This document shows, piece after piece, positions 48,201-50,683 of a stretch of DNA of 64,000 nucleotides (its first letter is position 1; each line of letters begins with the position of its first letter). This DNA is from Prosopocoilus inquinatus (Eukaryota; Arthropoda; Insecta; Coleoptera; Lucanidae), in the NCBI GenBank assembly GCA_036172665.1, contig JAYKNF010000015.1, positions 3,162,001-3,226,000 on the forward strand, given 5' to 3'. Under the pieces are notes generated by a model, which saw only the letters and a list, made by a program, of their open reading frames with translations, did no database searches and was not told where the DNA came from. Position numbers and translations under genes: made by a program.

Positions 48201-50353
48201 AAACTACGCCACCCGGATGGCGTCTCTAATTGTTCAGAATTTTGCAACGCTCTGGGCGAACCAGCCGTCATTAACGTCGGGGTAACGCTCTACCCTACAC
48301 TCTCCATTTTTGAACGCACTCCAGTCATTATCATTTTGCTTTTTCAGAAAAGTTTTCTTACATGCATTTGAAGTTTATAAAGAATACAAAATACTAGAGA
48401 CAAATTTGAAAGACAACTACTTTTTGAAAAGATATCTCAAAACAATAAAGTACACAAAACATTTTGTCCTCAACATGCATAAGACAGTGGTTAGAGTTAT
48501 CTTCTAAGAATCATGCAGTAAGTATCATGCTTGATAAAAACGTTATTCACACACATGCATGAACATTCACTAGCAAAAATCTAAAACAATATCATTTTAA
48601 CTGAGCGTGACAGTACATTTTTAATGTGTTTAGGATATAGAAATGGAGAAGAAAAATTACAATAACAGTAAGATAACATCAATTGTCGATAGTGACGAAT
48701 CGAGTTTATGTGCAATTGGCTAAATTAATACCTTCTTTTAATTTTATATGTCCCAGAAACTACTTAGAAACAATTATATCGACAATGCTTTTACAAGATA
48801 CAAAAAAGAAAGTTAGGTAGATCATGTCACTGGAACGTATATTCATGTAATCGAGATAATAGTCGATCCAATGGTCGGGATCGGTATAATTTTACAGAAA
48901 ATTCCGAACGGATTCATTATACCACACCCGTTCGGGATTTTAATTTTTTGGGAACGATTCCGCGTTCGACACTCTAGCCACATCCATTAATAATACATAT
49001 TTTATTAAGTAGTTTATTTTCTTGGTAATTTAAAAGTAATTTTATGATAAATAAATCCATATAAAATCCTACAAAACAAATTCTCAGTTTCGAAATTATT
49101 CCTGAAATTTATTTATTTAAATTCAAATTTGTTTCCTTTTAAGGTTAGATATTAAACCGATATCGTAGTAATCGTATTCTGGTACGAAAATGCTATGAAA
49201 TAAGTGCCAACTTGCACTAAACTCGAACATTGAAAATCTCAGTGCGTACTCAGTGCATATGAGCGGAAAACACTATTAGTAACTTGACCTAATTTTGTTT
49301 TATTGACAAGTGGTAAAACTATTACATATGACATTTTTTTTCCAAATGGATATTTGTAATACTTGTTGCTGCCTTTTACCGAAAGAAAAAGAGAAAATAC
49401 TTTATCATGTTTCAATATTAGTCCTAAATTGAACTATTTTCTAGAAGAAACACATTTGGTAAGACTTCATTTGATTTCAAAGTTTAATTTTCTTATAAAA
49501 TGTAGTCATTCGGGGTTATTCTGTACCATTGATGTGCATATCAATTGATATGGTCTTCAATACCTGAAGAGAACTTGTTACGATTTCATAACATTTCACG
49601 TCGATTGCCGACCGCAAATTGAAAAGAGATGCATATTAACTCGACATCACACTTGAAACGGATTGCAAGTTGTTACGAAACTATTTACAGAACACCAATT
49701 TTGCAAGGTCACTTAAAACATAGCAATATCAAATCCATATCAATGTTACAGAATAGACCCCATTATTTCTTTGAGTCTTCAATCTGCTTAAAACTTACCT
49801 GTGCACGTTAGTTTCAACATTTTCAAGTCTAATATTATCCAAATCATAAGCTGATCGCATAACTTCAATCAACCAGTTTTCAGGAACATGCAAATTTTGA
49901 GTCAGCAAAGGTGATCCTGGCATATTATTAAATCTGGCAATCGGACCCGGAAGTTGATGACCATCTGCCCCAAATTGAATTTCCGGCTCAATGACAAACC
50001 GGTAGAAACTAAAATTTTCATTGCAATCATTATTCACTCGGTATAAGATCCATATTTTGTAGGTTACCTTTTCACAGGCATGTCACTATTCTTCTCCACG
50101 CTATTCAGAAACACACGTATGTTACAGTTTAGGACTTCCTGCAATATTTGTAGAATCGGCCCTAATTTTTGAGCCCCGCGAGAAACTGGATCAACAACTG
50201 CTGCAATGTCGAAAGCTGCCTTTTCAGGTTGAGCAGCTGAAAACTTCAGCACCGAGTACAGGTCACTGTGGGGGGTGATTTCAAAACGAGTTCTTGATTG
50301 TGGTCTTGATACGAGAAGTGATATAATTCGCAACAATGAATCTGTAGTAACAT
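234..50353 (-). CDS. Uggt: UDP-glucose:glycoprotein glucosyltransferase, C-terminal ~600 aa (nine exons)
   Basis: Spliced minus-strand gene with exons 50353-50068, 50008-49799, 45296-45072, 39699-39532, 39364-39202, 39152-38970, 912-520, 465-318 and 262-234. Every junction I placed is GT-AG, phases match, and the joined length is exactly 601 codons including the stop. UGGT resides in the ER lumen, recognises misfolded glycoproteins and re-adds glucose to their Man9 glycans so that calnexin/calreticulin rebinds them. The part seen covers the end of the folding-sensor region ([23 protein letters not shown]) and the whole GT24 catalytic domain ([19 protein letters not shown], a DxD motif in [41 protein letters not shown]). 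The protein ends in HTEL, an ER-retrieval signal. UGGT proteins are about 1,500 aa, so the N-terminal ~900 residues lie beyond 64000. Coding sequence looks intact. Confidence 0.95.
318..465 (-). CDS. Uggt: Uggt exon h, end of GT24 domain
   Basis: Acceptor ...TTTTACAG. Encodes [31 protein letters not shown] and an acidic tail ending EEELK. The donor AAAAG|GTGAAG at 317 splits a glutamate codon completed by the last exon. Unspliced read-through would end at 289 in an alternative tail without an ER signal. Confidence 0.9.
520..912 (-). CDS. Uggt: Uggt exon g, GT24 domain core
   Basis: The acceptor ...TCTTAG is at 913-914. The exon encodes [75 protein letters not shown] and [14 protein letters not shown]. 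It ends ATTGATTTG|GTACGT. Reading through the 54-nt intron keeps the frame open, but splicing restores the conserved [13 protein letters not shown] join. Confidence 0.95.
1595..1722. mobile_element. MITE, 128 bp, TAA target duplication (PIF/Harbinger-like)
   Basis: Terminal inverted repeats begin GGYCCAGTTTTACAA at both ends and extend imperfectly inward (the TTGAGC segments also pair). TAA flanks both sides (1592-1594 and 1723-1725). A 3-bp TWA duplication is the signature of PIF/Harbinger elements. No coding capacity. Confidence 0.7.
2475..4170. mobile_element. TIR element ~1.7 kb (unclassified) containing a nested MITE
   Basis: The segment 2475-2585 is inverted relative to 4060-4170, sharing TCAGAGTAGG, GTTGGTATCGCAATGAAAT and AGACGTCAGA. 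The inverted repeats are about 100 bp and imperfect. The interior shows no transposase. A separate MITE is nested at 3021-3430. I could not assign a superfamily or a clean target duplication. Confidence 0.6.
3021..3430. mobile_element. MITE with AAGGTATTTTTCGC terminal inverted repeats
   Basis: Both ends read AAGGTATTTTTCGC inward, and the match continues through CTAACCGGTTACG. The interior has further self-complementary ACCGGTTA blocks, so the single strand would fold extensively. A 3-bp ACT flanks each side and is the likely target duplication. No ORF of note. Confidence 0.7.
4315..4490. repeat. Minisatellite with ATGTAATCAGTAATCATA units
   Basis: Three or four degenerate direct units of about 33-40 bp share the core ATGTAATCAGTAATCATA followed by an AGTGAGAGTGAGTAAAG-like spacer. 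Nothing coding overlaps it. Confidence 0.7.
4882..5114 (+). pseudogene. BED/C2H2-like zinc-finger fragment
   Basis: The frame reads [20 protein letters not shown] followed by HYNIFH, a C-x2-C ... H-x4-H finger of the kind found at the N-terminus of ZBED and hAT-derived proteins. It runs on to a stop at 5114 without any transposase domain. It may be the first exon of an old element gene or a decayed copy. I see no downstream partner. Confidence 0.35.
6112..6160 (+). repeat. Short fragment of the hammerhead-ribozyme repeat
   Basis: GCTCGAGG followed by TTCACTGCAATCAAAAACG matches the 3' arm of ribozyme stem I and the segment just after it in the 312-nt monomer. The catalytic core is absent. 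Probably a decayed or 5'-truncated copy. Confidence 0.6.
6353..7565. mobile_element. Possible TIR element with GGCCGCGTTSACCAGAC ends
   Basis: Left end ATAGGCCGCGTTGACCAGAC and right end, read inward, ATGGCCGCGTTCACCAGAC are about 20-bp inverted repeats. Inside, CAGCTTGCAAGCTG palindromes at 7438 and 7515 suggest further inverted structure, and a separate MITE lies at 6391-6797. No transposase; superfamily unknown. Confidence 0.4.
6391..6797. mobile_element. MITE, 407 bp, TA target duplication (Tc1/mariner-like)
   Basis: Ends read GTTGTCTTTTATTTGCA inward on both sides, flanked by TA. The inverted repeat extends imperfectly through the AGTTCAC/AGTTCAG motifs. No ORF. TA duplications are the hallmark of the Tc1/mariner superfamily. 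Confidence 0.7.
7891..8223 (+). pseudogene. Possible SANT/Myb-like domain fragment
   Basis: The reading frame starts [20 protein letters not shown] and continues [20 protein letters not shown], resembling the Myb/SANT-like DNA-binding domains common in insect element-derived proteins (helix, basic turn, W-containing helix). After about 55 residues the similarity fades. It is probably a remnant; nothing around it completes a gene. Confidence 0.3.
8655..8925 (+). pseudogene. Mariner-type (DDE_3) transposase remnant
   Basis: Frame one reads [20 protein letters not shown] up to a stop at about 8747. The next frame continues [19 protein letters not shown] and [10 protein letters not shown] to the stop at 8925. 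FQQDG..AH holds the second catalytic Asp and RSPDLTPLD the third acidic block of the DDE fold. The N-terminal half is missing and at least one frameshift is present, so it is dead. The family is the same type as the transposase at 42560-43716. Confidence 0.8.
9305..9371 (-). ncRNA. Type I hammerhead ribozyme (copy A1)
   Basis: On the minus strand: stem I GAGC..CUG, CUGAAGA box, stem II AGCCC/GGGCU, GAAA, two-pair stem III (A-U, C-G around AGCU), triplet GUC before CAGAG, which returns along stem I. Predicted cleavage lies between 9320 and 9319. Confidence 0.8.
9625..9691 (+). ncRNA. Type I hammerhead ribozyme (copy A2)
   Basis: 67-nt motif. Stem I is 5' UCGAGC..GUUUCUG paired with 3' CAGAGGC.GCUCGA, with an internal loop. 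The core is CUGAAGA, stem II AGCCC/GGGCU closes a CAAGCA loop, then GAAA, minimal stem III, and GUC with cleavage after 9676. All invariant hammerhead core bases are present (CUGANGA, GAAA, NUH). Confidence 0.85.
9937..10003 (+). ncRNA. Type I hammerhead ribozyme (copy A3)
   Basis: Same fold as A2, exactly 312 nt downstream, cleavage predicted after 9988. One change lies at the loop II border (CCCUAAG instead of CCCCAAG), which leaves the core intact. Confidence 0.85.
11118..11572. mobile_element. MITE inserted in Mutator/YqaJ copy 2
   Basis: Left end TGAGAATCTTATAAG and right end GTTACAAGATTCTCA are inverted repeats, followed inward by CTATGTGCA-type motifs. The paralogous copy at 60945-61917 lacks this segment (its sequence passes directly from TTTACTTTTA to TATGAACATTAATGC), which defines it as an insertion. 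TA flanks suggest a Tc1/mariner type. Confidence 0.65.
11774..12192. mobile_element. MITE, 419 bp, TIR CAGTGTGYCCGGAT, TA(TA) duplication
   Basis: Both ends read CAGTGTGYCCGGATWYCGTA then GGGACARCA inward, and TATA flanks each side. It interrupts the coding frame of the Mutator/YqaJ gene; removing it rejoins ...KYTKVY to the downstream frame. The same MITE sits at the same place in the copy at 61548, so the insertion predates their divergence. Confidence 0.8.
13372..13518. mobile_element. MITE, ~147 bp, near-complete hairpin
   Basis: About 50 bp at each end are inverted copies (CGTATTCTCAA, CGAGCRACAAGAGTC, CGCATRCGA, AAAATGACGT). Only a short loop remains, so the whole element folds as one hairpin. 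No clear target duplication. Confidence 0.7.
14716..15242 (+). pseudogene. Unrecognised coding remnant, part 1 (interrupted by gypsy element)
   Basis: Frame 14716-14970 reads [50 protein letters not shown] and [20 protein letters not shown] second block, 15069-15242, reads [19 protein letters not shown] and [17 protein letters not shown] do not know the family. It looks like the C-terminal part of an element-encoded or repeat-family insect protein. The gypsy element at 15243-20850 cuts it, and coding resumes at 20851. Removing the element and one TTAC copy rejoins the two sides. Confidence 0.5.
15243..15573 (-). repeat. 3' LTR of minus-strand gypsy element
   Basis: Begins TGTTACG and ends GTAACA. 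It is homologous to 19516-19721 plus 20723-20850 and, more divergently, to LTR pieces at 32581-32640, 37152-37243 and 38306-38507. The preceding TTAC is one copy of the target duplication. Confidence 0.9.
15585..16405 (-). pseudogene. Gypsy integrase, frameshifted
   Basis: From 16357 the frame reads [16 protein letters not shown], then [19 protein letters not shown] and [19 protein letters not shown], carrying the D, D and E of the retroviral-type integrase core. The C-terminus shifts frame near 15740 and resumes with [17 protein letters not shown] and [10 protein letters not shown], stopping at 15585-15587 inside the polypurine tract. A second frameshift just before MVVTDYF is shared with the plus-strand copy. 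Confidence 0.85.
16406..17142 (-). pseudogene. Gypsy pol N-terminal (post-protease) region fused to integrase by deletion
   Basis: The frame begins just after the protease active site ([19 protein letters not shown]) and continues [33 protein letters not shown] to RIFAFTDE, where it jumps directly to IAGQFRKP of the integrase. In the plus-strand copy about 1.75 kb of reverse transcriptase and RNase H lies between these points (34700-36447), so this copy has a clean internal deletion. Confidence 0.8.
16778..18415 (-). repeat. Tandem duplication of gag end and protease (offset ~818 bp)
   Basis: 16778-17575 and 17596-18415 are diverged direct copies, each with [14 protein letters not shown], a CCHC region and the protease. 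The copy at 17877-18071 keeps [16 protein letters not shown] with the retropepsin DTG. Divergence between the copies suggests unequal recombination or template switching between two family members rather than a recent duplication. Confidence 0.8.
18095..19486 (-). pseudogene. Gypsy Gag with SAP-like motif, coiled coil and CCHC knuckle
   Basis: Begins at ATG 19486-19484 ([19 protein letters not shown]). The first ~40 residues resemble a SAP domain (LKxxLxxxGLxxSGKKxxLxxRL). Next come two repeats of [19 protein letters not shown], a long coiled coil (18900-19196), then the capsid-like segment at 18354-18767 ([37 protein letters not shown]). It ends with the zinc knuckle [14 protein letters not shown] (18150-18195). 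Frame breaks near 18420, 18770 and 19195 make it non-functional. Confidence 0.85.
19722..20714. mobile_element. TIR element, 993 bp, 8-bp target duplication (hAT/P-like size class)
   Basis: Left 19722-19822 and right 20618-20714 are ~100-bp inverted repeats starting TAAGGCAYTCGATCTCTGTC. Flanks GTACGGCT (19714-19721) and GTATGGCT (20715-20722) form an 8-bp duplication with one mismatch. It sits inside the gypsy 5' LTR. There is no transposase; the interior carries a hammerhead-repeat insertion (19843-19981). An 8-bp duplication is compatible with hAT or P superfamilies. Confidence 0.85.
19843..19981. mobile_element. Hammerhead-repeat retroelement, truncated head-to-head copy F
   Basis: A minus-strand piece (19843-19894, AAAATAGCGACATC type) is fused to a plus-strand piece (19895-19981) that starts inside the ribozyme at CTGAAACAGC and ends GCACAAAATTTTTCTAAA. 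It is flanked by perfect 14-bp duplications CTGAATATTTTATG (19829-19842 and 19982-19995). The catalytic core is incomplete. Confidence 0.85.
20851..21430 (+). pseudogene. Unrecognised coding remnant, part 2 (downstream of gypsy element)
   Basis: The open frame continues through [38 protein letters not shown] and [13 protein letters not shown]. Further blocks at 21170-21425 read [36 protein letters not shown] and [19 protein letters not shown] in nearby frames. Together with 14716-15242 this appears to be one gene-like unit. The [13 protein letters not shown] type segment is reminiscent of cysteine-peptidase-like active sites, but this is a weak impression only. Confidence 0.45.
22960..24762 (+). 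pseudogene. Mutator-like transposase domain plus start of YqaJ nuclease (copy 1)
   Basis: 23035-23493 encodes FCPAFGC-like start ([18 protein letters not shown]), [13 protein letters not shown] and [17 protein letters not shown], up to ADGC, where a TAG stop replaces the expected Trp before [20 protein letters not shown]. After a frameshift near 23700 the frame continues [56 protein letters not shown] and [38 protein letters not shown] starts the YqaJ-type nuclease. The gene is cut at 24762 by the P element and resumes at 29521. Confidence 0.8.
24952..25224 (+). CDS. THAP DNA-binding domain exon of P-type transposase
   Basis: The frame reads [18 protein letters not shown] and ends with [18 protein letters not shown]. 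The C-x2-4-C ... C-x2-H spacing (CINAC ... CNRH) and the HRFPKN / W residues fit a THAP zinc finger, the DNA-binding module of Drosophila P transposase and THAP9. It is open, about 90 codons, and probably the first coding exon; a following exon around 25284-25370 ([19 protein letters not shown]) may continue it. Confidence 0.85.
   Translation: MNIEMLSKGRVAKCCINACDDFCSKRHRFPKNEPEIFKKWLNNVNSCVLKDKSPEYIYKTYYVCNRHFEENDIVPGTRRGLKKMLCQLYF
26007..28410 (+). pseudogene. P-element transposase catalytic region (RNase H-like plus GTP-binding insertion)
   Basis: Exons 26007-26635, 26687-27223 and 27278-28410 join across 51- and 54-nt GT-AG introns. Features in order: basic leucine-zipper-like helix ([13 protein letters not shown]), first catalytic Asp in SVVFDEMTI, second in [13 protein letters not shown], the GTP-domain block [18 protein letters not shown], and the final acidic block [19 protein letters not shown]. 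The C-terminus ends VRRKKQLQD. Two lesions are visible: a TAG near 26034 and a one-base frameshift near 26420. Otherwise all catalytic blocks persist, so decay is recent. Confidence 0.85.
28469..28649. mobile_element. MITE, 181 bp, TTA duplication (PIF/Harbinger-like)
   Basis: Inverted ends AGGCCAGTTTACATTATCCG and AGGCTAATTTACATTATTCG, with TTA on both sides (28466-28468 and 28650-28652). Located in the P-element 3' region. No ORF. Confidence 0.75.
28693..29139. mobile_element. Hammerhead-ribozyme retroelement, copy B (head-to-head)
   Basis: The minus piece 28693-28822 is an inverted copy of 28838-28968, separated by a short AT-rich loop. The plus unit continues through the ribozyme (29033-29099) to 29139. 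The 12-bp flanks TAAAAATAAAAC at 28681-28692 and 29140-29151 are a target duplication. Lies inside the P element. Confidence 0.85.
29033..29099 (+). ncRNA. Type I hammerhead ribozyme (copy B)
   Basis: Identical in core to copy A2: CUGAAGA, stem II AGCCC/GGGCU, GAAA, minimal stem III, GUC; predicted cleavage after 29084. Stem I is intact. Confidence 0.85.
29521..29978 (+). pseudogene. YqaJ-type nuclease, C-terminal part (copy 1, after P insertion)
   Basis: Reads [19 protein letters not shown], then after a one-base insertion [19 protein letters not shown] and [20 protein letters not shown] second one-base shift leads to [19 protein letters not shown] and the end at 29978. The D..EVK and Q-QLH residues match the catalytic core of lambda-exonuclease/YqaJ folds. 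The first half is at 24520-24762. Confidence 0.8.
29979..30364. other. 3' flank of Mutator/YqaJ element; no gene seen
   Basis: AT-rich, with AATAAA-type motifs near 30131 that could have served as the element's poly(A) signal. Nothing else identifiable. Confidence 0.4.
30365..31850. mobile_element. Long inverted-repeat (foldback-like) element
   Basis: Arms 30365-30770 and 31390-31848 are imperfect inverted copies (shared blocks GTTGACAGCAACTTC, CATTTAAAATAAGAAAG, CAAAGATGGCAG, TTCGAATAGAAGTTACTTTT, ATAGGTATAGGGAA). The ~600-bp loop is non-coding. The arm end resembles that of the long-arm mariner element at 41060-44385 (CCGGAAGTT..., TTTAAATGGAAYACCC), so it may be a non-autonomous relative. 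Its right edge is bordered by hammerhead copy C. Confidence 0.65.
31863..31929 (+). ncRNA. Type I hammerhead ribozyme (copy C1)
   Basis: Core CUGAAGA / GAAA / GUC, cleavage predicted after 31914. Stem I has GUCUCUG where copy A has GUUUCUG; both pair with CAGAGGC, so the change is pairing-neutral (C-G versus U-G). Confidence 0.8.
32175..32241 (+). ncRNA. Type I hammerhead ribozyme (copy C2)
   Basis: Same as C1, 312 nt downstream, cleavage predicted after 32226. Confidence 0.85.
32670..33830 (+). pseudogene. Gypsy Gag (plus-strand copy), degraded
   Basis: ATG 32670 ([19 protein letters not shown]), with the SAP-like start, the [13 protein letters not shown] repeats and coiled coil, then capsid-like pieces ([19 protein letters not shown] near 33390 and [17 protein letters not shown] at 33660). 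Deletions and frameshifts occur near 33090, 33370 and 33540. The CCHC knuckle is lost in a deletion after 33795. Confidence 0.75.
33831..37145 (+). pseudogene. Gypsy Pol (plus-strand copy): protease, RT, RNase H, integrase
   Basis: Protease-linked region 33930-34560 with DTEANVSII in place of the DTGAN active site, so the protease is dead. Reverse transcriptase from 34785: [43 protein letters not shown] and the catalytic YLDD at 35200. RNase H at 35560-35910: [31 protein letters not shown]. Integrase: zinc region [18 protein letters not shown] ... CARCTAC, and core [13 protein letters not shown] (36495). Frameshifts near 34680, 35160, 35430 and 36480. Only this copy keeps the reverse transcriptase. 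Confidence 0.88.
37244..38301. mobile_element. Solo LTR (1,058 bp) of another LTR retrotransposon
   Basis: Inserted in the gypsy 3' LTR. Begins TGTTACCG, ends GGTAGCA (TG...CA), and is flanked by AAGC on both sides (37240-37243 and 38302-38305). No coding region. An AATAAAG signal at 38098 and TGGCGCC at 38177 lie inside. Orientation and family unknown. Confidence 0.7.
38595..38790. repeat. Dispersed repeat, ~200 bp (second copy at 58662)
   Basis: Shares GTGTTCCATTTAAAAA-like start, TATAACTTTRRTAWGGCTC, CTGAACATCCTGTAT-like middle and CGGCACTCSGTGGACACCTG end with 58662-58850. The TGTTCCATTTAAAAA and ACACCCTGTATA motifs recur at ends of mariner-type elements in this window. Confidence 0.65.
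38970..39152 (-). CDS. Uggt: Uggt exon f, GT24 domain with DxD motif
   Basis: Encodes [38 protein letters not shown] and KIIFVDADQ, the most conserved stretch of the catalytic domain. The DAD of VDADQ is the metal/UDP-glucose binding DxD motif. The exon ends CAG|GTATTT, and the following intron runs to 913, about 38 kb away. Confidence 0.95.
39202..39364 (-). CDS. Uggt: Uggt exon e, start of GT24 catalytic domain
   Basis: Encodes [38 protein letters not shown] and [13 protein letters not shown]. This is the N-terminal beta-alpha unit of the GT24 fold. Acceptor ...TTTAG; donor AATG|GTATGA. The next intron is only 49 nt (39153-39201). Confidence 0.93.
39532..39699 (-). CDS. Uggt: Uggt exon d, linker before the glucosyltransferase domain
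   Basis: The exon starts after ...GCACAG and encodes [17 protein letters not shown], then [19 protein letters not shown] and MGIWNSIT. The donor ACGAG|GTACTT splits a serine codon completed by exon e. The low-complexity acidic linker is usual for UGGT at this point. Confidence 0.9.
40585..40862. mobile_element. Inverted-repeat MITE-like element
   Basis: 40590-40660 is an imperfect inverted copy of 40785-40862 (TTTGAAAATTCTTCATWCGC, TTCAATTTAWACYAAACTATC). Loop about 120 bp. No coding and no clear duplication. Confidence 0.55.
41202..41335 (-). mobile_element. Hammerhead-repeat retroelement, truncated copy D1
   Basis: A 134-bp minus-strand fragment from AAAATAGCGACATC to GCTTGCTGTC with an (AAAAT)n tail, flanked by 15-bp duplications CTTTCTAATTTTAAA (41187-41201 and 41336-41350). 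It contains no ribozyme. Confidence 0.85.
41395..41913. mobile_element. Hammerhead-ribozyme retroelement, copy D2 (head-to-head)
   Basis: The minus piece 41395-41511 joins a plus stretch 41512-41913 of more than one monomer, including one ribozyme. Flanks AAATTTACCTTTAT and AAATTTATCATTAT (41381-41394 and 41914-41927) are a 14-bp duplication with two mismatches. The right arm of the host element shows the uninterrupted site. Confidence 0.85.
41663..41729 (+). ncRNA. Type I hammerhead ribozyme (copy D2), GUA triplet
   Basis: Core CUGAAGA / AGCCC-GGGCU / GAAA with GUA instead of GUC before CAGAG; cleavage predicted after 41714. GUA is an allowed NUH triplet. One stem I distal position is mismatched (GGUCGAG). 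Confidence 0.78.
42560..43716 (-). pseudogene. Mariner-type transposase (HTH plus DDE_3), one intron, one frameshift
   Basis: Starts [19 protein letters not shown], with a helix-turn-helix region ([20 protein letters not shown]) and the first catalytic Asp in [16 protein letters not shown]. Exon 2 has the second Asp in [16 protein letters not shown] and the third acidic block in [22 protein letters not shown] intron (about 42988-43051) separates GPIFFEG from [16 protein letters not shown] one-base insertion near 43078 breaks the frame just before the intron; otherwise it is intact (about 350 aa). It belongs to the DUF4817-like Tc1/mariner group common in insects. Confidence 0.85.
45072..45296 (-). 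CDS. Uggt: Uggt exon c, region preceding the catalytic domain
   Basis: The acceptor is ...TCCTCAG. The exon encodes [19 protein letters not shown], then [18 protein letters not shown] and [21 protein letters not shown], one of the most conserved UGGT blocks. I place the donor at AA|GTAGGT rather than at the earlier GTAAAG, because only the former restores the reading frame to exon d (giving ...DIVNHEGSD). Confidence 0.93.
45420..47260. repeat. Palindrome-rich foldback block built on AAGCAATTGCTT modules
   Basis: GCAATTGC-type modules occur more than a dozen times, often as AAGCAATTGCTTTT. Nested inverted repeats: 46150-46310 pairs with 46590-46740, and 46315-46520 pairs with 47040-47255 (both ends read GGCC.TATGAATAAAGTTTAAGC). 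No ORF of note. The ORF at 46674-46865 lies within an arm and has no features. Confidence 0.7.
47443..47545. mobile_element. Short MITE with GTAAGTGAATGGYYAAA ends
   Basis: GTAAGTGAATGG and CCATTCACTTAC terminate an imperfect hairpin that also pairs GGTCAGAC with GTCTGACC. A related half-copy occurs at 56522-56575 (AATGGTCAGACCAAAGC) and a scrap at 54955. Confidence 0.6.
47800..49000. mobile_element. TIR element ~1.2 kb with AAAATCCCGAACGG repeats
   Basis: 47808-47875 is inverted relative to 48925-48998 (GGCTAGAGT, CGAACRC, AAAAAATTAAAATCCCGAACG). The interior has no transposase; the small ORF at 48310 is featureless. Superfamily unknown. Confidence 0.6.
49799..50008 (-). CDS. Uggt: Uggt exon b
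   Basis: The acceptor ...ATTTTAG is at 50009-50010. The exon encodes [12 protein letters not shown], then [19 protein letters not shown] and [16 protein letters not shown], all typical of UGGT. It ends at a strong CAG|GTAAGT donor. The 59-nt intron to exon a shows that small introns coexist with very large ones in this gene. Confidence 0.94.
50068..50353 (-). CDS. Uggt: Uggt exon a (first exon in window), folding-sensor region
   Basis: The exon starts after ...AAATTTCAG with the last two bases of a codon and then encodes [13 protein letters not shown], continuing through [19 protein letters not shown] and IRVFLNS to MPVK. It ends at a ...AAAAG|GTAACC donor that splits a serine codon completed by the next exon. 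It corresponds to the part of UGGT just before the [11 protein letters not shown] segment. Confidence 0.93.
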
Positions 50354-50463
50354 CTGAAATTTTTATGTACACATGTATATTCCGACACGAATTCGTTTAA
50401 ATTCAGCTGATTTATACAGACTGTCCAGAAAAAGTTGTTTACTACAGGAATTTCGCTTGTAAT

Positions 50464-50668
50464 TGTTGGTTGGCAGTGACGATAACACTTACTTCAATGT
50501 ATTTATTGCAAGAACTTTTTCAAAATTTTGCAATTACAAACTAAAGCTTGATGCATAGACTAGACGATACATATTAAAAAAAATATGACATAAACTAACT
50601 TGATTAAGTATGTATTTACAATACTCAAACAATATTGAATGACTGATTAAATGATTATAAACTCAACA
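50464..50668 (-). repeat. 3' LTR of copia element
   Basis: 205 bp, TGTTGGTTGG ... CTCAACA. Identical to the 5' LTR at 54707-54911 by direct reading. Confidence 0.93.
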
Positions 50669-50683
50669 CTTCCCCTTAATCTG